Source of the DNA: an uncultured Paracoccaceae bacterium | GTDB taxonomy: Bacteria; Pseudomonadota; Alphaproteobacteria; Rhodobacterales; Rhodobacteraceae | Length of the DNA: 64,000 bases | Assembly: GCA_947500825.1 (NCBI GenBank) | Contig: CANMTR010000008.1 | Span: 62,001 to 126,000, forward strand | Direction of reading: 5' to 3' | Shown: in pieces, positions 36,685 through 45,877 of the stretch | Position numbering within the stretch: position 1 is the stretch's first letter | Layout: each line of letters opens with the position of its first letter | Notes under the pieces: model-generated | The model's input: only the letters and a program-made list of their open reading frames with translations | What the model was told of the DNA's origin: nothing | Database searches by the model: none | Program-made: the position numbers and the translations under genes

Positions 36685-37604
36685 CCCGCGCGGCTCATCA
36701 GGAGCGAGCCCAGGCCGATCAGCGCGATCCCCGCCGCCTCGGCCGGGCCGGGCGCGGTGCCGAAGAGGAGCGCCCCCCACAGGACGGCGAAGGCCAGGTA
36801 GGCGTTGTCGAACATCCCCACCAGGGGGGCCGGGGCCGACTGGTAGGCGCGTGCCACCAGGGTCGCGATGACGGCGAGGAGCACGGCGAGAAGCCCGATC
36901 AGGATCGCGTCCTCGCGCGTGACCTCGCGCCACTGGGCCAGCACGAAGCCGGTGCCGCCCGGGTGGACGAGCCCCAGCCCCGCGACCCAGGCCGCGCCCG
37001 CGACCGCGAGCACCGCGTTGAGGTTGAAGGCCATGGTCAGCGCCGCCTCGTCCCTGAGCCGCGTCTCGGTCAGGAGGGCGGCGAGGGCGTAGCACAGGGC
37101 CGCGCCCAGGGGCAGGGCGAACCAGGCGGAGGCCATGCCCGCGCCGGGGCGCAGCACCACCGCGACGCCCGCGAGGCCGAGGCCGAGCGCGCCCCAGCCG
37201 GCCCGGCCGAGGCGCCGGCCGAGCCAGGCGCGCGCCATCAGGGCCATCCACAGGGGCGCGGTGTAGAATCCCGCCGCCGCCACCGCGAAGGGCAGGACCG
37301 GCAGCGACGCGTAGTAGAGAAACCACATGGCCGCCAGGCACAGGCTGCGCGCCGTCACCCAGCCCGGGCGGCGGGGGCGCAGGCCGGAGCGGCTGCTGGC
37401 CGAGCAGGCCAGCGCCAGCAGGAACCCCGCCGCCACCGAGCGCAGGCAGACGAGCTGGCCCAGGGCGAGCCGGTCGCCCAGGAGCTTGACCACCGAGTCC
37501 GACAGCGACAGGAGCGCCACGGCGAGGGTGATCGCGAGGATGCCCGACAGCCGTGCGCCGGGGGGAGAGGACCGAACCTCTCCGAATGCATTGATCCGTG
37601 TCAT
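36681..37604 (-). CDS. EamA/DMT-superfamily membrane transporter
   Basis: A 307-residue protein with ten hydrophobic segments and the internal two-fold repeat of the drug/metabolite transporter superfamily. Typical pieces are LSDSVVKLLGDRLALGQLVCLR, FYTAPLWMALMARAWLG and the closing GMFDNAYLAFAVLWGALLFG with PGPAEAAGIALIGLGSLLMSR. It probably exports a small metabolite or amino acid. Divergent from the LysR gene with 69 bases between, so likely under its control; it converges with the EEP-fold gene. Confidence 0.88.
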   Translation of the reverse strand: MTRINAFGEVRSSPPGARLSGILAITLAVALLSLSDSVVKLLGDRLALGQLVCLRSVAAGFLLALACSASSRSGLRPRRPGWVTARSLCLAAMWFLYYASLPVLPFAVAAAGFYTAPLWMALMARAWLGRRLGRAGWGALGLGLAGVAVVLRPGAGMASAWFALPLGAALCYALAALLTETRLRDEAALTMAFNLNAVLAVAGAAWVAGLGLVHPGGTGFVLAQWREVTREDAILIGLLAVLLAVIATLVARAYQSAPAPLVGMFDNAYLAFAVLWGALLFGTAPGPAEAAGIALIGLGSLLMSRAG

Positions 37605-37673
37605 GGGAGCGGGATAGCCTGCCGGGCGGCGGCCCCCTATCGAGTTGTCGTCGGATTTCCATGAGGTGAGGTC

Positions 37674-38570
37674 ATGCAAACACCGCGCCTGCCGCCCCTG
37701 TCGAGCCTGCGCCCCTTCGAGGCGACGGTCCGGCGCGGCAGCGTCACCCTGGCCGCCGCCGAGCTGGGCCTGACGCAGACGGCGGTGAGCAAGCAGATCC
37801 GCGCGATCGAGCGCGACATCGGCCGGCCCCTGTTCGAGCGGCGCAACCGCGCCGTGGTGCCCACCGGGGAGGGGGCGCGGCTGGCGCGGATCGTGCGCGA
37901 GGCCCTGGGCGACATCGCCGCCGAGGCGGGGCGGCTGCGCGGACGGGCCGGGCCGGGCGAGGTGGTGCTGCACTGCCAGCTTTGCGAGGCGTTCTACTGG
38001 CTGATGCCGCGGCTGTCGCGGTTCCACGAGGCGCATCCGGGGGTGGAGCTGCGGGTGGTGTCGTCCATGCGGCCGCTGACGGAGGCCACCGGGCCCTTCG
38101 ACGTGGCGTTGCAGACCACGGGGCGCCCGTCGGAGGGGGCGCGGCTGGCCTTCACCGCCGCGGACACGATCCTGCCGGTCTGCGCGCCGGGGCTGGTGGC
38201 GGGGCGTGACCTGCCGCTGGCGCCGGGCGACCTGGCGGCGTTCCCGCTCCTGTCGCACCGGGCGGTGCCCCAGGATTGGGCGGACTGGGCCGACTGGTTC
38301 GCCGCGCAGGAGCTGGAGGTGCCGGGGGGCGCGGGGCGGATCGGCTACGACAGCTTTCCGCTGGTGCTGCAGGCGGCGGTCGCCGGGCAGGGCATGGCGC
38401 TGGGATGGGGCCGCACGGTGGAGGGGCTGGTGGCGGACGGCAAGCTGGTCGCGCCCTGCGCCGAGGCGATGGCGCGGCCCGCCGAGATCTCGGTGTTCCG
38501 CGCCGGCCACGGGGCGCGGTCGCCGGGAGCGCGCGCGCTGCTCGACTGGCTGGCGGCAGAGTTGGCGTGA
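37674..38570 (+). CDS. LysR-family transcriptional regulator (GcvA-like)
   Basis: A 298-residue LysR-type regulator. The helix-turn-helix lies at about residues 17-50 (GSVTLAAAELGLTQTAVSKQIRAIERDIG) and PLFERRNRAVVPTGEG follows; the rest is the effector domain (LPVCAPGLVAG, GQGMALGWGRTVEGLV). PPLSSLRPFEATVRRGS is GcvA-like. It is divergent from the DMT transporter and 37 bases upstream of the M20 amidohydrolase gene, so both are candidate targets. Effector unknown. Confidence 0.92.
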   Translation: MQTPRLPPLSSLRPFEATVRRGSVTLAAAELGLTQTAVSKQIRAIERDIGRPLFERRNRAVVPTGEGARLARIVREALGDIAAEAGRLRGRAGPGEVVLHCQLCEAFYWLMPRLSRFHEAHPGVELRVVSSMRPLTEATGPFDVALQTTGRPSEGARLAFTAADTILPVCAPGLVAGRDLPLAPGDLAAFPLLSHRAVPQDWADWADWFAAQELEVPGGAGRIGYDSFPLVLQAAVAGQGMALGWGRTVEGLVADGKLVAPCAEAMARPAEISVFRAGHGARSPGARALLDWLAAELA

Positions 38571-38607
38571 CTGGACGGCGACGCGCGACGGGGGCAGGGT
38601 CGCGGCG

Positions 38608-39798
38608 ATGACACGGGAGACGGACATGGCGGATCTGGACGCGGTGGTGGCCTGGCGGCGGGAGCTGCACCGCCACCCCGAGCTTGCCTTCGAGGAGGTG
38701 TGGACGCGCGACTTCGTGGCCGCGCGGCTGGCGGAGATGGGCGTGGACGAGATCACGCCCCTCGCCGGGACGGGGCTGGTGGCGCGGATCGCGGGGCGCG
38801 CGGGAGGTCACGCGGTGGCAGGTCGCGCCGGGGGCGGCGCGGTGGCGCTGCGCGCCGACATGGACGCGCTGCCGATCACCGAGGCGACGGGAGTGGCCCA
38901 TGCCTCCCTCACGCCGGGCGTGATGCATGCCTGCGGGCACGACGGGCATACCGCGATGCTGCTGGGCGCGGGGCGGGAGCTGGCCGCGGCGCGGGACTTC
39001 GACGGGGAGGTGTTCCTGGTGTTCCAGCCCGCCGAGGAGAACGGCCACGGCGGGGGCGCGCGGATGGTGGCCGAGGGGCTGATGGACCGGATCGGGGACG
39101 CGGCGATCTTCGGGCTGCACAACTGGCCGGGGATGGAGCTGGGCCGGTTCGGGGCGCTGCCGGGACCGGCCATGGCCTCGATGGACACGTTCGACGTAAG
39201 GATCACGGGCCGGGGCGGGCACGCGGCCATGCCCGAGCAGACCCGCGACCCGGTGGTGGCGGGTGCGGCGCTGGTGGGGGCGCTGCAGGCCGTCGTCAGC
39301 CGCTCGGTCGCGGCCACCGAGGCGCTGGTCGTGTCGGTCACCCAGGTCCATGCCGGCGACGCCTACAACCTGATCCCCGAGACGCTGCGGCTGGCGGGCA
39401 CGGTGCGGACCCTGTCGGCGCGAGTGCGCGACCATGCCGAGGCCCGCCTGCGCGAGACGGTCGCCGGGGTGGCCGCGCTCCACGGCGTGGCGGCGGAGGT
39501 GAGCTATCGCCGGTCCTACCCCGTCACGGTGAACGCCGCGGCGCAGGCCGCGACGGCGCAGGCGGCGGCGCGCGACGCCGGCCTGGAGGTGGCGGAGGGG
39601 CTGGCGCCGTCGATGGGATCGGAGGACTTCGCCTACATGCTGGAGGCGCGGCGGGGCGCCTATGGCTGGCTGGGCGCTGGCCCGACCGAGGGCGGCCGCC
39701 AACTGCACAGCCCGCATTACGATTTCGACGACGCGCTGATCCCGCCGGGGGTGGCGTGGTGGCGCGCGCTGGTGGCGCGGGAGCTCGGGGCGGGCTGA
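38608..39798 (+). CDS. M20 family amidohydrolase (hippurate/N-acyl amino acid hydrolase type)
   Basis: A 396-residue metallopeptidase-fold amidohydrolase. Motifs include VAWRRELHRHPELAFEE, LRADMDALPI, HACGHDGHTAMLLGA, FQPAEENGHGGG, FGLHNWPG and the C-terminal APSMGSEDFAYML, covering the expected metal ligands and the catalytic Glu. Family members remove acyl groups from N-acyl amino acids. Start 38608 is a choice; ATG 38626, with GGGAG just upstream, is equally possible. It probably forms a unit with the LysR gene and the DMT exporter for handling an acylated amino compound. Confidence 0.9.
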   Translation: MTRETDMADLDAVVAWRRELHRHPELAFEEVWTRDFVAARLAEMGVDEITPLAGTGLVARIAGRAGGHAVAGRAGGGAVALRADMDALPITEATGVAHASLTPGVMHACGHDGHTAMLLGAGRELAAARDFDGEVFLVFQPAEENGHGGGARMVAEGLMDRIGDAAIFGLHNWPGMELGRFGALPGPAMASMDTFDVRITGRGGHAAMPEQTRDPVVAGAALVGALQAVVSRSVAATEALVVSVTQVHAGDAYNLIPETLRLAGTVRTLSARVRDHAEARLRETVAGVAALHGVAAEVSYRRSYPVTVNAAAQAATAQAAARDAGLEVAEGLAPSMGSEDFAYMLEARRGAYGWLGAGPTEGGRQLHSPHYDFDDALIPPGVAWWRALVARELGAG

Positions 39799-39810
39799 GC
39801 GCCCGCCCCC

Positions 39811-41133
39811 TCACGCCGCCTTCTGCGGTCGCCCGGCGATGTAGGTCTGGGCCACGGCGCGGTCGTCGCCCATGACCTGGAGGACGAAGAGCTCCTCGGG
39901 CAGGGTTTCGGCGCGCTCCATCCTGAGGGCCATGTCGGGGGTGGCGCGAGCGTCGAGCACGGCGATGTCGGCCTCGGTGCCTGGATCGAGGGTGCCGATA
40001 CGGTCCGCGAGGCCCAGGACCTCGGCGTTGCCGCGGGTCATCCAGTGGAAGGCGGCGAGGGGGGAGAGATGCTGGCCGCGAAGCTGGAGCACCTTGTAGC
40101 CCTCGGCCAGGGTGGCGAGCATCGAGAAGGAGGTGCCGCCGCCCACGTCGGTGGCCACGCCAGAGCGGATGCCGCGCGCGGCGAGCCCCTCGGCGTCGAA
40201 GAGGCCGCTGCCCAGGAACAGGTTGGAGGTGGGGCAGAAGACGGGATGGGCGCCGGTGGCCGCGAGCGCGTCGATCTCGCGCGTCTCCAGGTGGATCGCG
40301 TGGCCGAGGAGCGTGCCGGGCCCGACCAGCCCCGCGCGCTCGTAGATGTCGAGGTAGTCGCGGGCCTGCGGGTAGAGCTGCGCGGTAAAGGCGATTTCGT
40401 CGCGGTTCTCCGACAGGTGGGTCTGGACGTGGATGCCGGGAGTCGCGGCGGCGAGCGCGCCCGCGGCCTCGAGCTGCGCGGGGCTCGACGTGATGGCGAA
40501 GCGGGGTGTCACGGCGTAGAGCGCACGGCCCCGCCCGTGCCAGCGCGCGATCAGCGCGGCGCTGTCGTCGAAGGAGGATTGGGCGGTATCGAGGACGCCT
40601 TCGGGCGCGTTGCGGTCCATCATCGTCTTGCCCGCGATCAGGCGCATGTCGCGGCGGGCGGCCTCGGCGAAGAGCGCCTCGGCCGAGGCGGGGTGGGACG
40701 CGCAGAAGGCGGCGACCGTGGTGGTGCCGTGGGCCGCGAGCCGGTCGCAGAAGCGGCGCGCCATGGCCGCGGCATGGGCGGGGTCGGCGAACTCCGCCTC
40801 GGCGGGGAAGGTGTAGGTTTCGAGCCAGTCGAGAAGCTGGCGGCCCCAGCTCGCGATCACCTGGAGCTGGGGGAAGTGGATGTGGGGGTCGATCAGGCCC
40901 GGCAGGATCAGGTGGGGGCGATGGTCGATCACGCCCGCCTCCGGGTGGGCGGCGGCGATCTCGGCGAAGGGGCCGCGCGCGGCGATGAGCCCGTCCGACA
41001 GGAGCAGGCCCCCGTCGTCGAGATAGGTATGGGCGGCGGCGTCGTCCGGCCCCTCGGGGGCGCGGTCGAAGCTCAGGAGGCGGCCGCGCAGGAGCGTGGC
41101 GGGCATGGGCGGACCCCGTCTGTCGGATGTCAT
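39811..41133 (-). CDS. guaD: Guanine deaminase
   Basis: A 440-residue zinc amidohydrolase that deaminates guanine to xanthine. Diagnostic segments: LPGLIDPHIHFPQLQVIASWG (His-x-His metal pair), PAEAEFADPAHAAAMARRF, GTTTVAAFCASHP, KTMMDRNAPEGVLDTA, QTHLSENRDEI, FCPTSNLFLGSGLF and ATDVGGGTSFSML. The start at 41133 overlaps the permease stop (ATGA), favouring it over the ATG at 41106. It is the last gene of the purine operon and delivers xanthine to XdhAB. It ends 12 bases from the convergent M20 gene. Confidence 0.95.
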   Translation of the reverse strand: MTSDRRGPPMPATLLRGRLLSFDRAPEGPDDAAAHTYLDDGGLLLSDGLIAARGPFAEIAAAHPEAGVIDHRPHLILPGLIDPHIHFPQLQVIASWGRQLLDWLETYTFPAEAEFADPAHAAAMARRFCDRLAAHGTTTVAAFCASHPASAEALFAEAARRDMRLIAGKTMMDRNAPEGVLDTAQSSFDDSAALIARWHGRGRALYAVTPRFAITSSPAQLEAAGALAAATPGIHVQTHLSENRDEIAFTAQLYPQARDYLDIYERAGLVGPGTLLGHAIHLETREIDALAATGAHPVFCPTSNLFLGSGLFDAEGLAARGIRSGVATDVGGGTSFSMLATLAEGYKVLQLRGQHLSPLAAFHWMTRGNAEVLGLADRIGTLDPGTEADIAVLDARATPDMALRMERAETLPEELFVLQVMGDDRAVAQTYIAGRPQKAA

Positions 41134-42698
41134 TCGGCCGGCGCGGCCGGGGCGGTGGGGGCCTCGCCGGTGTCGGGCTCCACCCGCGCGAAGCGCGGAT
41201 AGAGGGCGAGGAAGGCGGCGGCGATCAGGTAGCCCGCGGTGACGCCGTCGAGCTGGGGCATCCGCAGGGCGGGGGCGTGGACGATGCCCAGGGCGGACAT
41301 GGCGGCGGCGGCGGCGGCGAAGCCGGCGGCGTTGCGGAAGCGCGCGTCGATCACGCTGGCCACGATGGCGCCCCAGACGAGCCCGGTGATGATCGCCCCC
41401 TGCGACAGGGCGAGGTGGCCCTCGTAATGGGCGCCCTCCTGAAGGAGCGCGGCGGTGAGCCCGGGGTCGCCCAGCTCGGGCAGCCCCTCGGCGCCGGCCT
41501 CGCGCAGGGCGCCCAGCATCGAGGTCCACTTGGTGATGAGGAACGCGGAGACGTGGGGCAGCACGGCGATGGCCACCGCCGCCATGTGCTCGGGGCGGAC
41601 GTTGCGGGCGGTGTCGGCCACCAGGCTGATCGCGACGAAGACGAGGATCGGGGCGGCGGCGGCGATGGGGATCAGCTCGTTGAAGAGCGCCAGGAGGCCG
41701 AACACCGCCGAGACCGCCACCACCGCGCCCACGCCCATGACGTAGCCCGCCCGCGCGCCCATGCGCCGGTAGGCGGGGTGGCCGATATAGACGGTGGTGG
41801 GGAAGGGCGAGCCGAACACCGCGCCGATCATGGTGCCCGCCCCGTCGGTGAGCTGGCACAGGCCCACGGGGTAGGGGTCGCCCGCGGCCTCGGCGCTCTC
41901 GACGTTGTTCATGGTCTCGATGAAGTTGTAGATCTGGACCGGGACCAGCACCAGCAGGAGGTCGGGGTTGGCGGCGAGGTAGGACAGGCCGGCGGCCATG
42001 TCCCCCAGCCACGGCACCGGCAGGTAGAGGCCGGTGCCGGAGACGTCGATGGTGGACTGGCCGGTGGCCAGGGCGGCGGCCGTCCCGAGGCCGATGGCCA
42101 GGAGCCCCGCGGGCAGGCCGAAGGGCAGGCGGAAGCGGCCCACCAGCCCCCACAGGACCACGATCATGGCGGTGAAGCCGATCACCGGGCTTTCGAACAC
42201 CTCCGCCAGGGGGACGGCGCCGATGAAGACGAGCGCGATGCCGCACAGGGTGCCCAGCATGCCGGCGCGCGGCGTGACCCGCTTGAGCCAGGGGCCGACG
42301 AGCGCGCCGGAGGCCGCGACGAGACCGCCGATGAGCCCCGCTGCGATGCCCACCTGCCAGGCGAGCAGCGCGTCGTCGGTGGACCAGTAGATCGGCCCGA
42401 TCACCCCGAAGAGATAGACGAACATCACCGGCGTGGAGATGCCGTAGGGCAGGGCGGTGACGTCGCGGCCCAGGCGCCGGGCCGCGCGGCGCGCGAGGAC
42501 GACGTAGACGGCGACGCCCGCCAGGATCGCCACCGCCGCGCCGGGCACGATGCGGCCGTAGACGACCTCTCCGGGCATGTCGAAGACGAAGCGGCACACG
42601 CCCGACAGGACCATCAGGTTGACGAGGTTGTCGGTGAACAGCGCCCAGAAGGCGCTGCTGTCGCCGCGCGAGACGAGGCGGTAGCTGTAGGTGCTCAT
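41130..42698 (-). CDS. NCS2/AzgA-like purine permease
   Basis: A 522-residue membrane protein with about 12-14 hydrophobic segments. SAFWALFTDNLVNLMVLSG and DVTALPYGISTPVMFVYLFG at the N-terminus, and IYNFIETMNNVESAEAAGDPY plus GSPFPTTVYIGHPAYRRMGAR in the middle, are typical of NCS2 nucleobase transporters of the longer AzgA-like sort. Stops and starts overlap those of xdhC and guaD (ATGA both sides). It likely imports guanine, xanthine or hypoxanthine for the enzymes encoded beside it. Confidence 0.87.
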   Translation of the reverse strand: MSTYSYRLVSRGDSSAFWALFTDNLVNLMVLSGVCRFVFDMPGEVVYGRIVPGAAVAILAGVAVYVVLARRAARRLGRDVTALPYGISTPVMFVYLFGVIGPIYWSTDDALLAWQVGIAAGLIGGLVAASGALVGPWLKRVTPRAGMLGTLCGIALVFIGAVPLAEVFESPVIGFTAMIVVLWGLVGRFRLPFGLPAGLLAIGLGTAAALATGQSTIDVSGTGLYLPVPWLGDMAAGLSYLAANPDLLLVLVPVQIYNFIETMNNVESAEAAGDPYPVGLCQLTDGAGTMIGAVFGSPFPTTVYIGHPAYRRMGARAGYVMGVGAVVAVSAVFGLLALFNELIPIAAAAPILVFVAISLVADTARNVRPEHMAAVAIAVLPHVSAFLITKWTSMLGALREAGAEGLPELGDPGLTAALLQEGAHYEGHLALSQGAIITGLVWGAIVASVIDARFRNAAGFAAAAAAMSALGIVHAPALRMPQLDGVTAGYLIAAAFLALYPRFARVEPDTGEAPTAPAAPAE

Positions 42699-43507
42699 GC
42701 GGGAGCCTTGCGATCGGTGGGGAGGGAAATGCGGGCCAGGGCCGACAGGATCTCGGCGGTGCAGAAGGCGGCGATGACCTCGGGGCGCTTGTCGCCCTGC
42801 CCGGCGGCGCCGATGGGGCAGGTCAGGCGGGCGGGGTCGAAGCCGGGATGGGCGCGGTGGAAGCGGGCGCGCTTGGTGGCCGACCCGATCAGGCCCACAT
42901 AGGCGGCGTCCGCGCGCGACAGGGCCTCGGCCGCCAGGAGGAAGTCGAGCCCGTGGTCGTGGGTGGCAATCACGACGGCCGCGCCGGGGGGGGCCGCGCG
43001 CAGCTCCGCCTCGGGCAGGGGCGTGTGGAGCCGGGCCACGGGCGCGTCGCACAGGGCGAGCTCGCCCGCGCGGGGGTCGATGAGGCGCGCGGCCACGGGC
43101 AGGGGGGCGAGGCTGCGGGCCAGCGCCCGACCCACATGCCCCGCCCCGAAGACGAGGACGGCGGGCCGCGCGGCCAGCAGCTGCGCCTCGCGGGCGAGCG
43201 CCTCGGCGCGGTGGGCGGCGTCCATGGGATCGAGGGCGAGCGCCACGCGGCCGCCGCAGCACTGGCCGATGCCGGGGCCCAGGGGCACGTCGAGCCGCCG
43301 GGCGGGGGCGTTCGCGGCCAGCATCTCGCGCGCGGCCTCGACGGCCATGTGCTCCAGCCGGCCGCCGCCGATGGTGCCGTGGAGGGCGGCGCGGGAGACG
43401 GCCATCTCGGTCCCCTCGCCGCGGGGCACGGAGCCGTGCGCGGCCACGACGCGGACCCGGATCGCCGGGCCCTCGCGGTCGAGGAAGGGGCCGAGCTGGT
43501 CGCTCAC
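42695..43507 (-). CDS. xdhC: Xanthine dehydrogenase accessory protein XdhC
   Basis: A 270-residue protein that binds molybdenum cofactor, helps sulfurate it and delivers it to XdhB. It starts with GTG inside the xdhB stop (GTGA overlap). Conserved segments are VAAHGSVPRGEGTEM, TIGGGRLEHMAVEAAR, GIGQCCGGRVALAL, and the Rossmann-like VLVFGAGHVGRALARSL followed by IATHDHGLDF and YVGLIGSATKRARF. Length is slightly short of, but within, the family range. The purine operon position supports the assignment. Confidence 0.93.
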   Translation of the reverse strand: MSDQLGPFLDREGPAIRVRVVAAHGSVPRGEGTEMAVSRAALHGTIGGGRLEHMAVEAAREMLAANAPARRLDVPLGPGIGQCCGGRVALALDPMDAAHRAEALAREAQLLAARPAVLVFGAGHVGRALARSLAPLPVAARLIDPRAGELALCDAPVARLHTPLPEAELRAAPPGAAVVIATHDHGLDFLLAAEALSRADAAYVGLIGSATKRARFHRAHPGFDPARLTCPIGAAGQGDKRPEVIAAFCTAEILSALARISLPTDRKAPA

Positions 43508-45861
43508 GCGGCGCCCGACAACCGGTCGATGGCGGCGAGCACCCGCTCGGGCGTGGCGGGGGCGTCGAGGCGGGGGCATTCGCGGTAGCCGGCCACGCTC
43601 GCCACCGCCATGGACAGCGCCTCGAACACCGAGACCGCGAGCATGAAGGGCGGCTCGCCCACCGCCTTGGAGCGGCGGATCGTGGGTTCGGGGTTCTCCG
43701 CCCAGTCGGCAAGCGCCACGTTCATCACCCGCGGCCGGTCGGAGGCCAGCGGAATCTTGTAGGTGGAGGGGGCGTGGGTCTTGAGCCGCCCGTCGCCGTC
43801 CCACCACAGCTCCTCGGTGGTCAGCCACCCCATGCCCTGCACGAAGGCGCCCTCCACCTGGCCGAGGTCGATCGCGGGGTTGAGCGAGCGGCCCGCGTCG
43901 TGGAGGATGTCCGTCCGCTCCACCCGGTACTCGCCCGTCAGGGTATCGACCGAGACCTCCGAGCAGGCGGCGCCGTAGGCGTAGTAGTAGAACGGCCGGC
44001 CCTTGCCCGCCTCCCGGTCCCAGTGGATGTCGGGGGTGCGGTAGAAGCCCGCGGCCGAGAGGTGGACCCGCTCCATGTAGGCGGCGCGCACCAGGTCGGG
44101 GAAGGGCACCGTGCGCGCGCCAACGGCCACGCCGGCGGGCGTGAAGGCGACCGTCTCCTCGGCCACGGACCAGTGGCGGGCGGCGAAGGCCGTCAGGCGG
44201 TCGCGGATCTGGCGGCAGGCGTCGAGGGCGGCCATGCCGTTGAGGTCGGAGCCCGAGGAGGCGGCGGTGGCCGAGGTGTTGGGCACCTTGCCCGTGGAGG
44301 TGCGGGTGATGCGGACATGGTCGGGATCGACCGCGAAGGCGTCGGCCACGACCTGGATGACCTTGACGTGCAGGCCCTGCCCCATCTCGGTGCCGCCGTG
44401 GTTGAGCTGGATCGAGCCGTCGGCATAGACGTGGACCAGCGCGCCGGCCTGGTTGAAATGGGTCGCGGTGAAGGAGATGCCGAACTTCACCGGGGTGAGG
44501 GAGATGCCCTTGCGGATCACGCGACCGCCCGTCACGCCCCCGCCCGCGTTCCAGTCGAGCACGGCGCGGCGGCGGACGGCGTAGTCGGCGCTCGCCTCCA
44601 GCTCCGAGACGATGCGGGGGGCGATGTTGTCCTCCACCCGCTGGTGGTAGGGGGTCAGGTCGCGCCCCTCGCCCCCGTAGAAGTTGAGGCGCCGGATCTC
44701 CAGCGTGTCGCGCCCCAGGGCGTAGGCGATCTCCTCGATCATGCGCTCGGCCGCGAGGACGCCCTGCGGCCCGCCGAAGCCGCGGAAGGCGGTGTTGGAG
44801 ACGGTGTTGGTCTTCAGCGGATGGGAGCGCAGCTCCACGTCGGGGTAGAAATAGGCGTTGTCGGCGTGAAACAGCGCCCGGTCGGTGACCGGCCCCGAAA
44901 GGTCCGACGACCAGCCGCAGCGCGCGGCGAGGTCGCCCGAGACGGCCAGGATACGGCCCTCGTCGTCGAAGCCCACCTCGTAGCAGACGTCGAAGTCGTG
45001 GCGCTTGCCGGTGGCGATCATGTCCTGGTCGCGGTCGGGGCGGATCTTGACCGGGCGGCCGAGGCGGGCGGCGGCGAGCGCGGAGACGGCGCAGAACAGG
45101 TTCATCTGCGTCTCCTTGCCGCCGAAGCCGCCGCCCATGCGCCGCACCTCCACCGTGACCATGGCCGAGGGCAGGCCCAGGACCCGACCCACCATGTGCT
45201 GGGCCTCGCTGGGATGCTGGGTGGAGGAATGGACGTGCATCGCCCCGTCCTCCCCCGGGGTGGCGAGCGCCACGTGCCCCTCGAGATACATGTGGTCCTG
45301 CCCGCCGATGCGGATGCGCCCGGCGATGCGGCGGGGCGCGCGCGCCATCGCCGCCTCGGGCGCGCCGCGGCGCAGGGTGAGGGGGGGCGTGACGTAGGCG
45401 CTGCCCGCCGCCCGGGCGGCGGCCACGTCGAGCAGCGGCGCGAGGTCGTCGTAGGCGATCTCGGCCAGGGTGGCGGCCCGGCGGGCGGCGTCGCGCGTCT
45501 CGGCCACCACGGCGAAGACGGGCTGGCCGTGGAACTGCACGAGGCCATCGGCGAAGACCGGCTCGTCGTTTCGGCCCGTGGGGCTCACGTCGTTCTCGCC
45601 CGGCACGTCCTCGGCGGTCAGGACCGCGACCACGCCCGGCGCGGCGCGCACCGCCCCGAGGTCCAGCGAGGCGATGCGCGCATGGGCGCGCTCCGCCAGG
45701 CCGAGGCAGGCATGGAGCGTGCCCGCGGGTTCGGGGATGTCGTCGGTGTACTCGGCCCGGCCGGTGACGTGGAGCGCGGCCGAGTCGTGGGCGCGGGGGA
45801 TGTTGACGAAGGCCGTGTCGGGCGCTGCTTCGGGGCCTGTCTCGGGGCCTGTGTCCTTCAT
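43504..45861 (-). CDS. xdhB: Xanthine dehydrogenase molybdopterin subunit XdhB
   Basis: A 785-residue molybdenum-cofactor subunit. Landmarks are EYTDDIPEPAGTLHACLGLA, GQDHMYLEGHVALA, RRMGGGFGGKETQ (cofactor binding), AFRGFGGPQGVLAAE, LNHGGTEMGQGLHVKV and the active-site KAVGEPPFMLA with catalytic Glu736. It oxidises hypoxanthine to xanthine to urate. It sits 16 bases after xdhA and overlaps xdhC. The order A-B-C is the Rhodobacter capsulatus one. Confidence 0.96.
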   Translation of the reverse strand: MKDTGPETGPEAAPDTAFVNIPRAHDSAALHVTGRAEYTDDIPEPAGTLHACLGLAERAHARIASLDLGAVRAAPGVVAVLTAEDVPGENDVSPTGRNDEPVFADGLVQFHGQPVFAVVAETRDAARRAATLAEIAYDDLAPLLDVAAARAAGSAYVTPPLTLRRGAPEAAMARAPRRIAGRIRIGGQDHMYLEGHVALATPGEDGAMHVHSSTQHPSEAQHMVGRVLGLPSAMVTVEVRRMGGGFGGKETQMNLFCAVSALAAARLGRPVKIRPDRDQDMIATGKRHDFDVCYEVGFDDEGRILAVSGDLAARCGWSSDLSGPVTDRALFHADNAYFYPDVELRSHPLKTNTVSNTAFRGFGGPQGVLAAERMIEEIAYALGRDTLEIRRLNFYGGEGRDLTPYHQRVEDNIAPRIVSELEASADYAVRRRAVLDWNAGGGVTGGRVIRKGISLTPVKFGISFTATHFNQAGALVHVYADGSIQLNHGGTEMGQGLHVKVIQVVADAFAVDPDHVRITRTSTGKVPNTSATAASSGSDLNGMAALDACRQIRDRLTAFAARHWSVAEETVAFTPAGVAVGARTVPFPDLVRAAYMERVHLSAAGFYRTPDIHWDREAGKGRPFYYYAYGAACSEVSVDTLTGEYRVERTDILHDAGRSLNPAIDLGQVEGAFVQGMGWLTTEELWWDGDGRLKTHAPSTYKIPLASDRPRVMNVALADWAENPEPTIRRSKAVGEPPFMLAVSVFEALSMAVASVAGYRECPRLDAPATPERVLAAIDRLSGAA

Positions 45862-45877
45862 GGGAGGCGTCCTTTCG

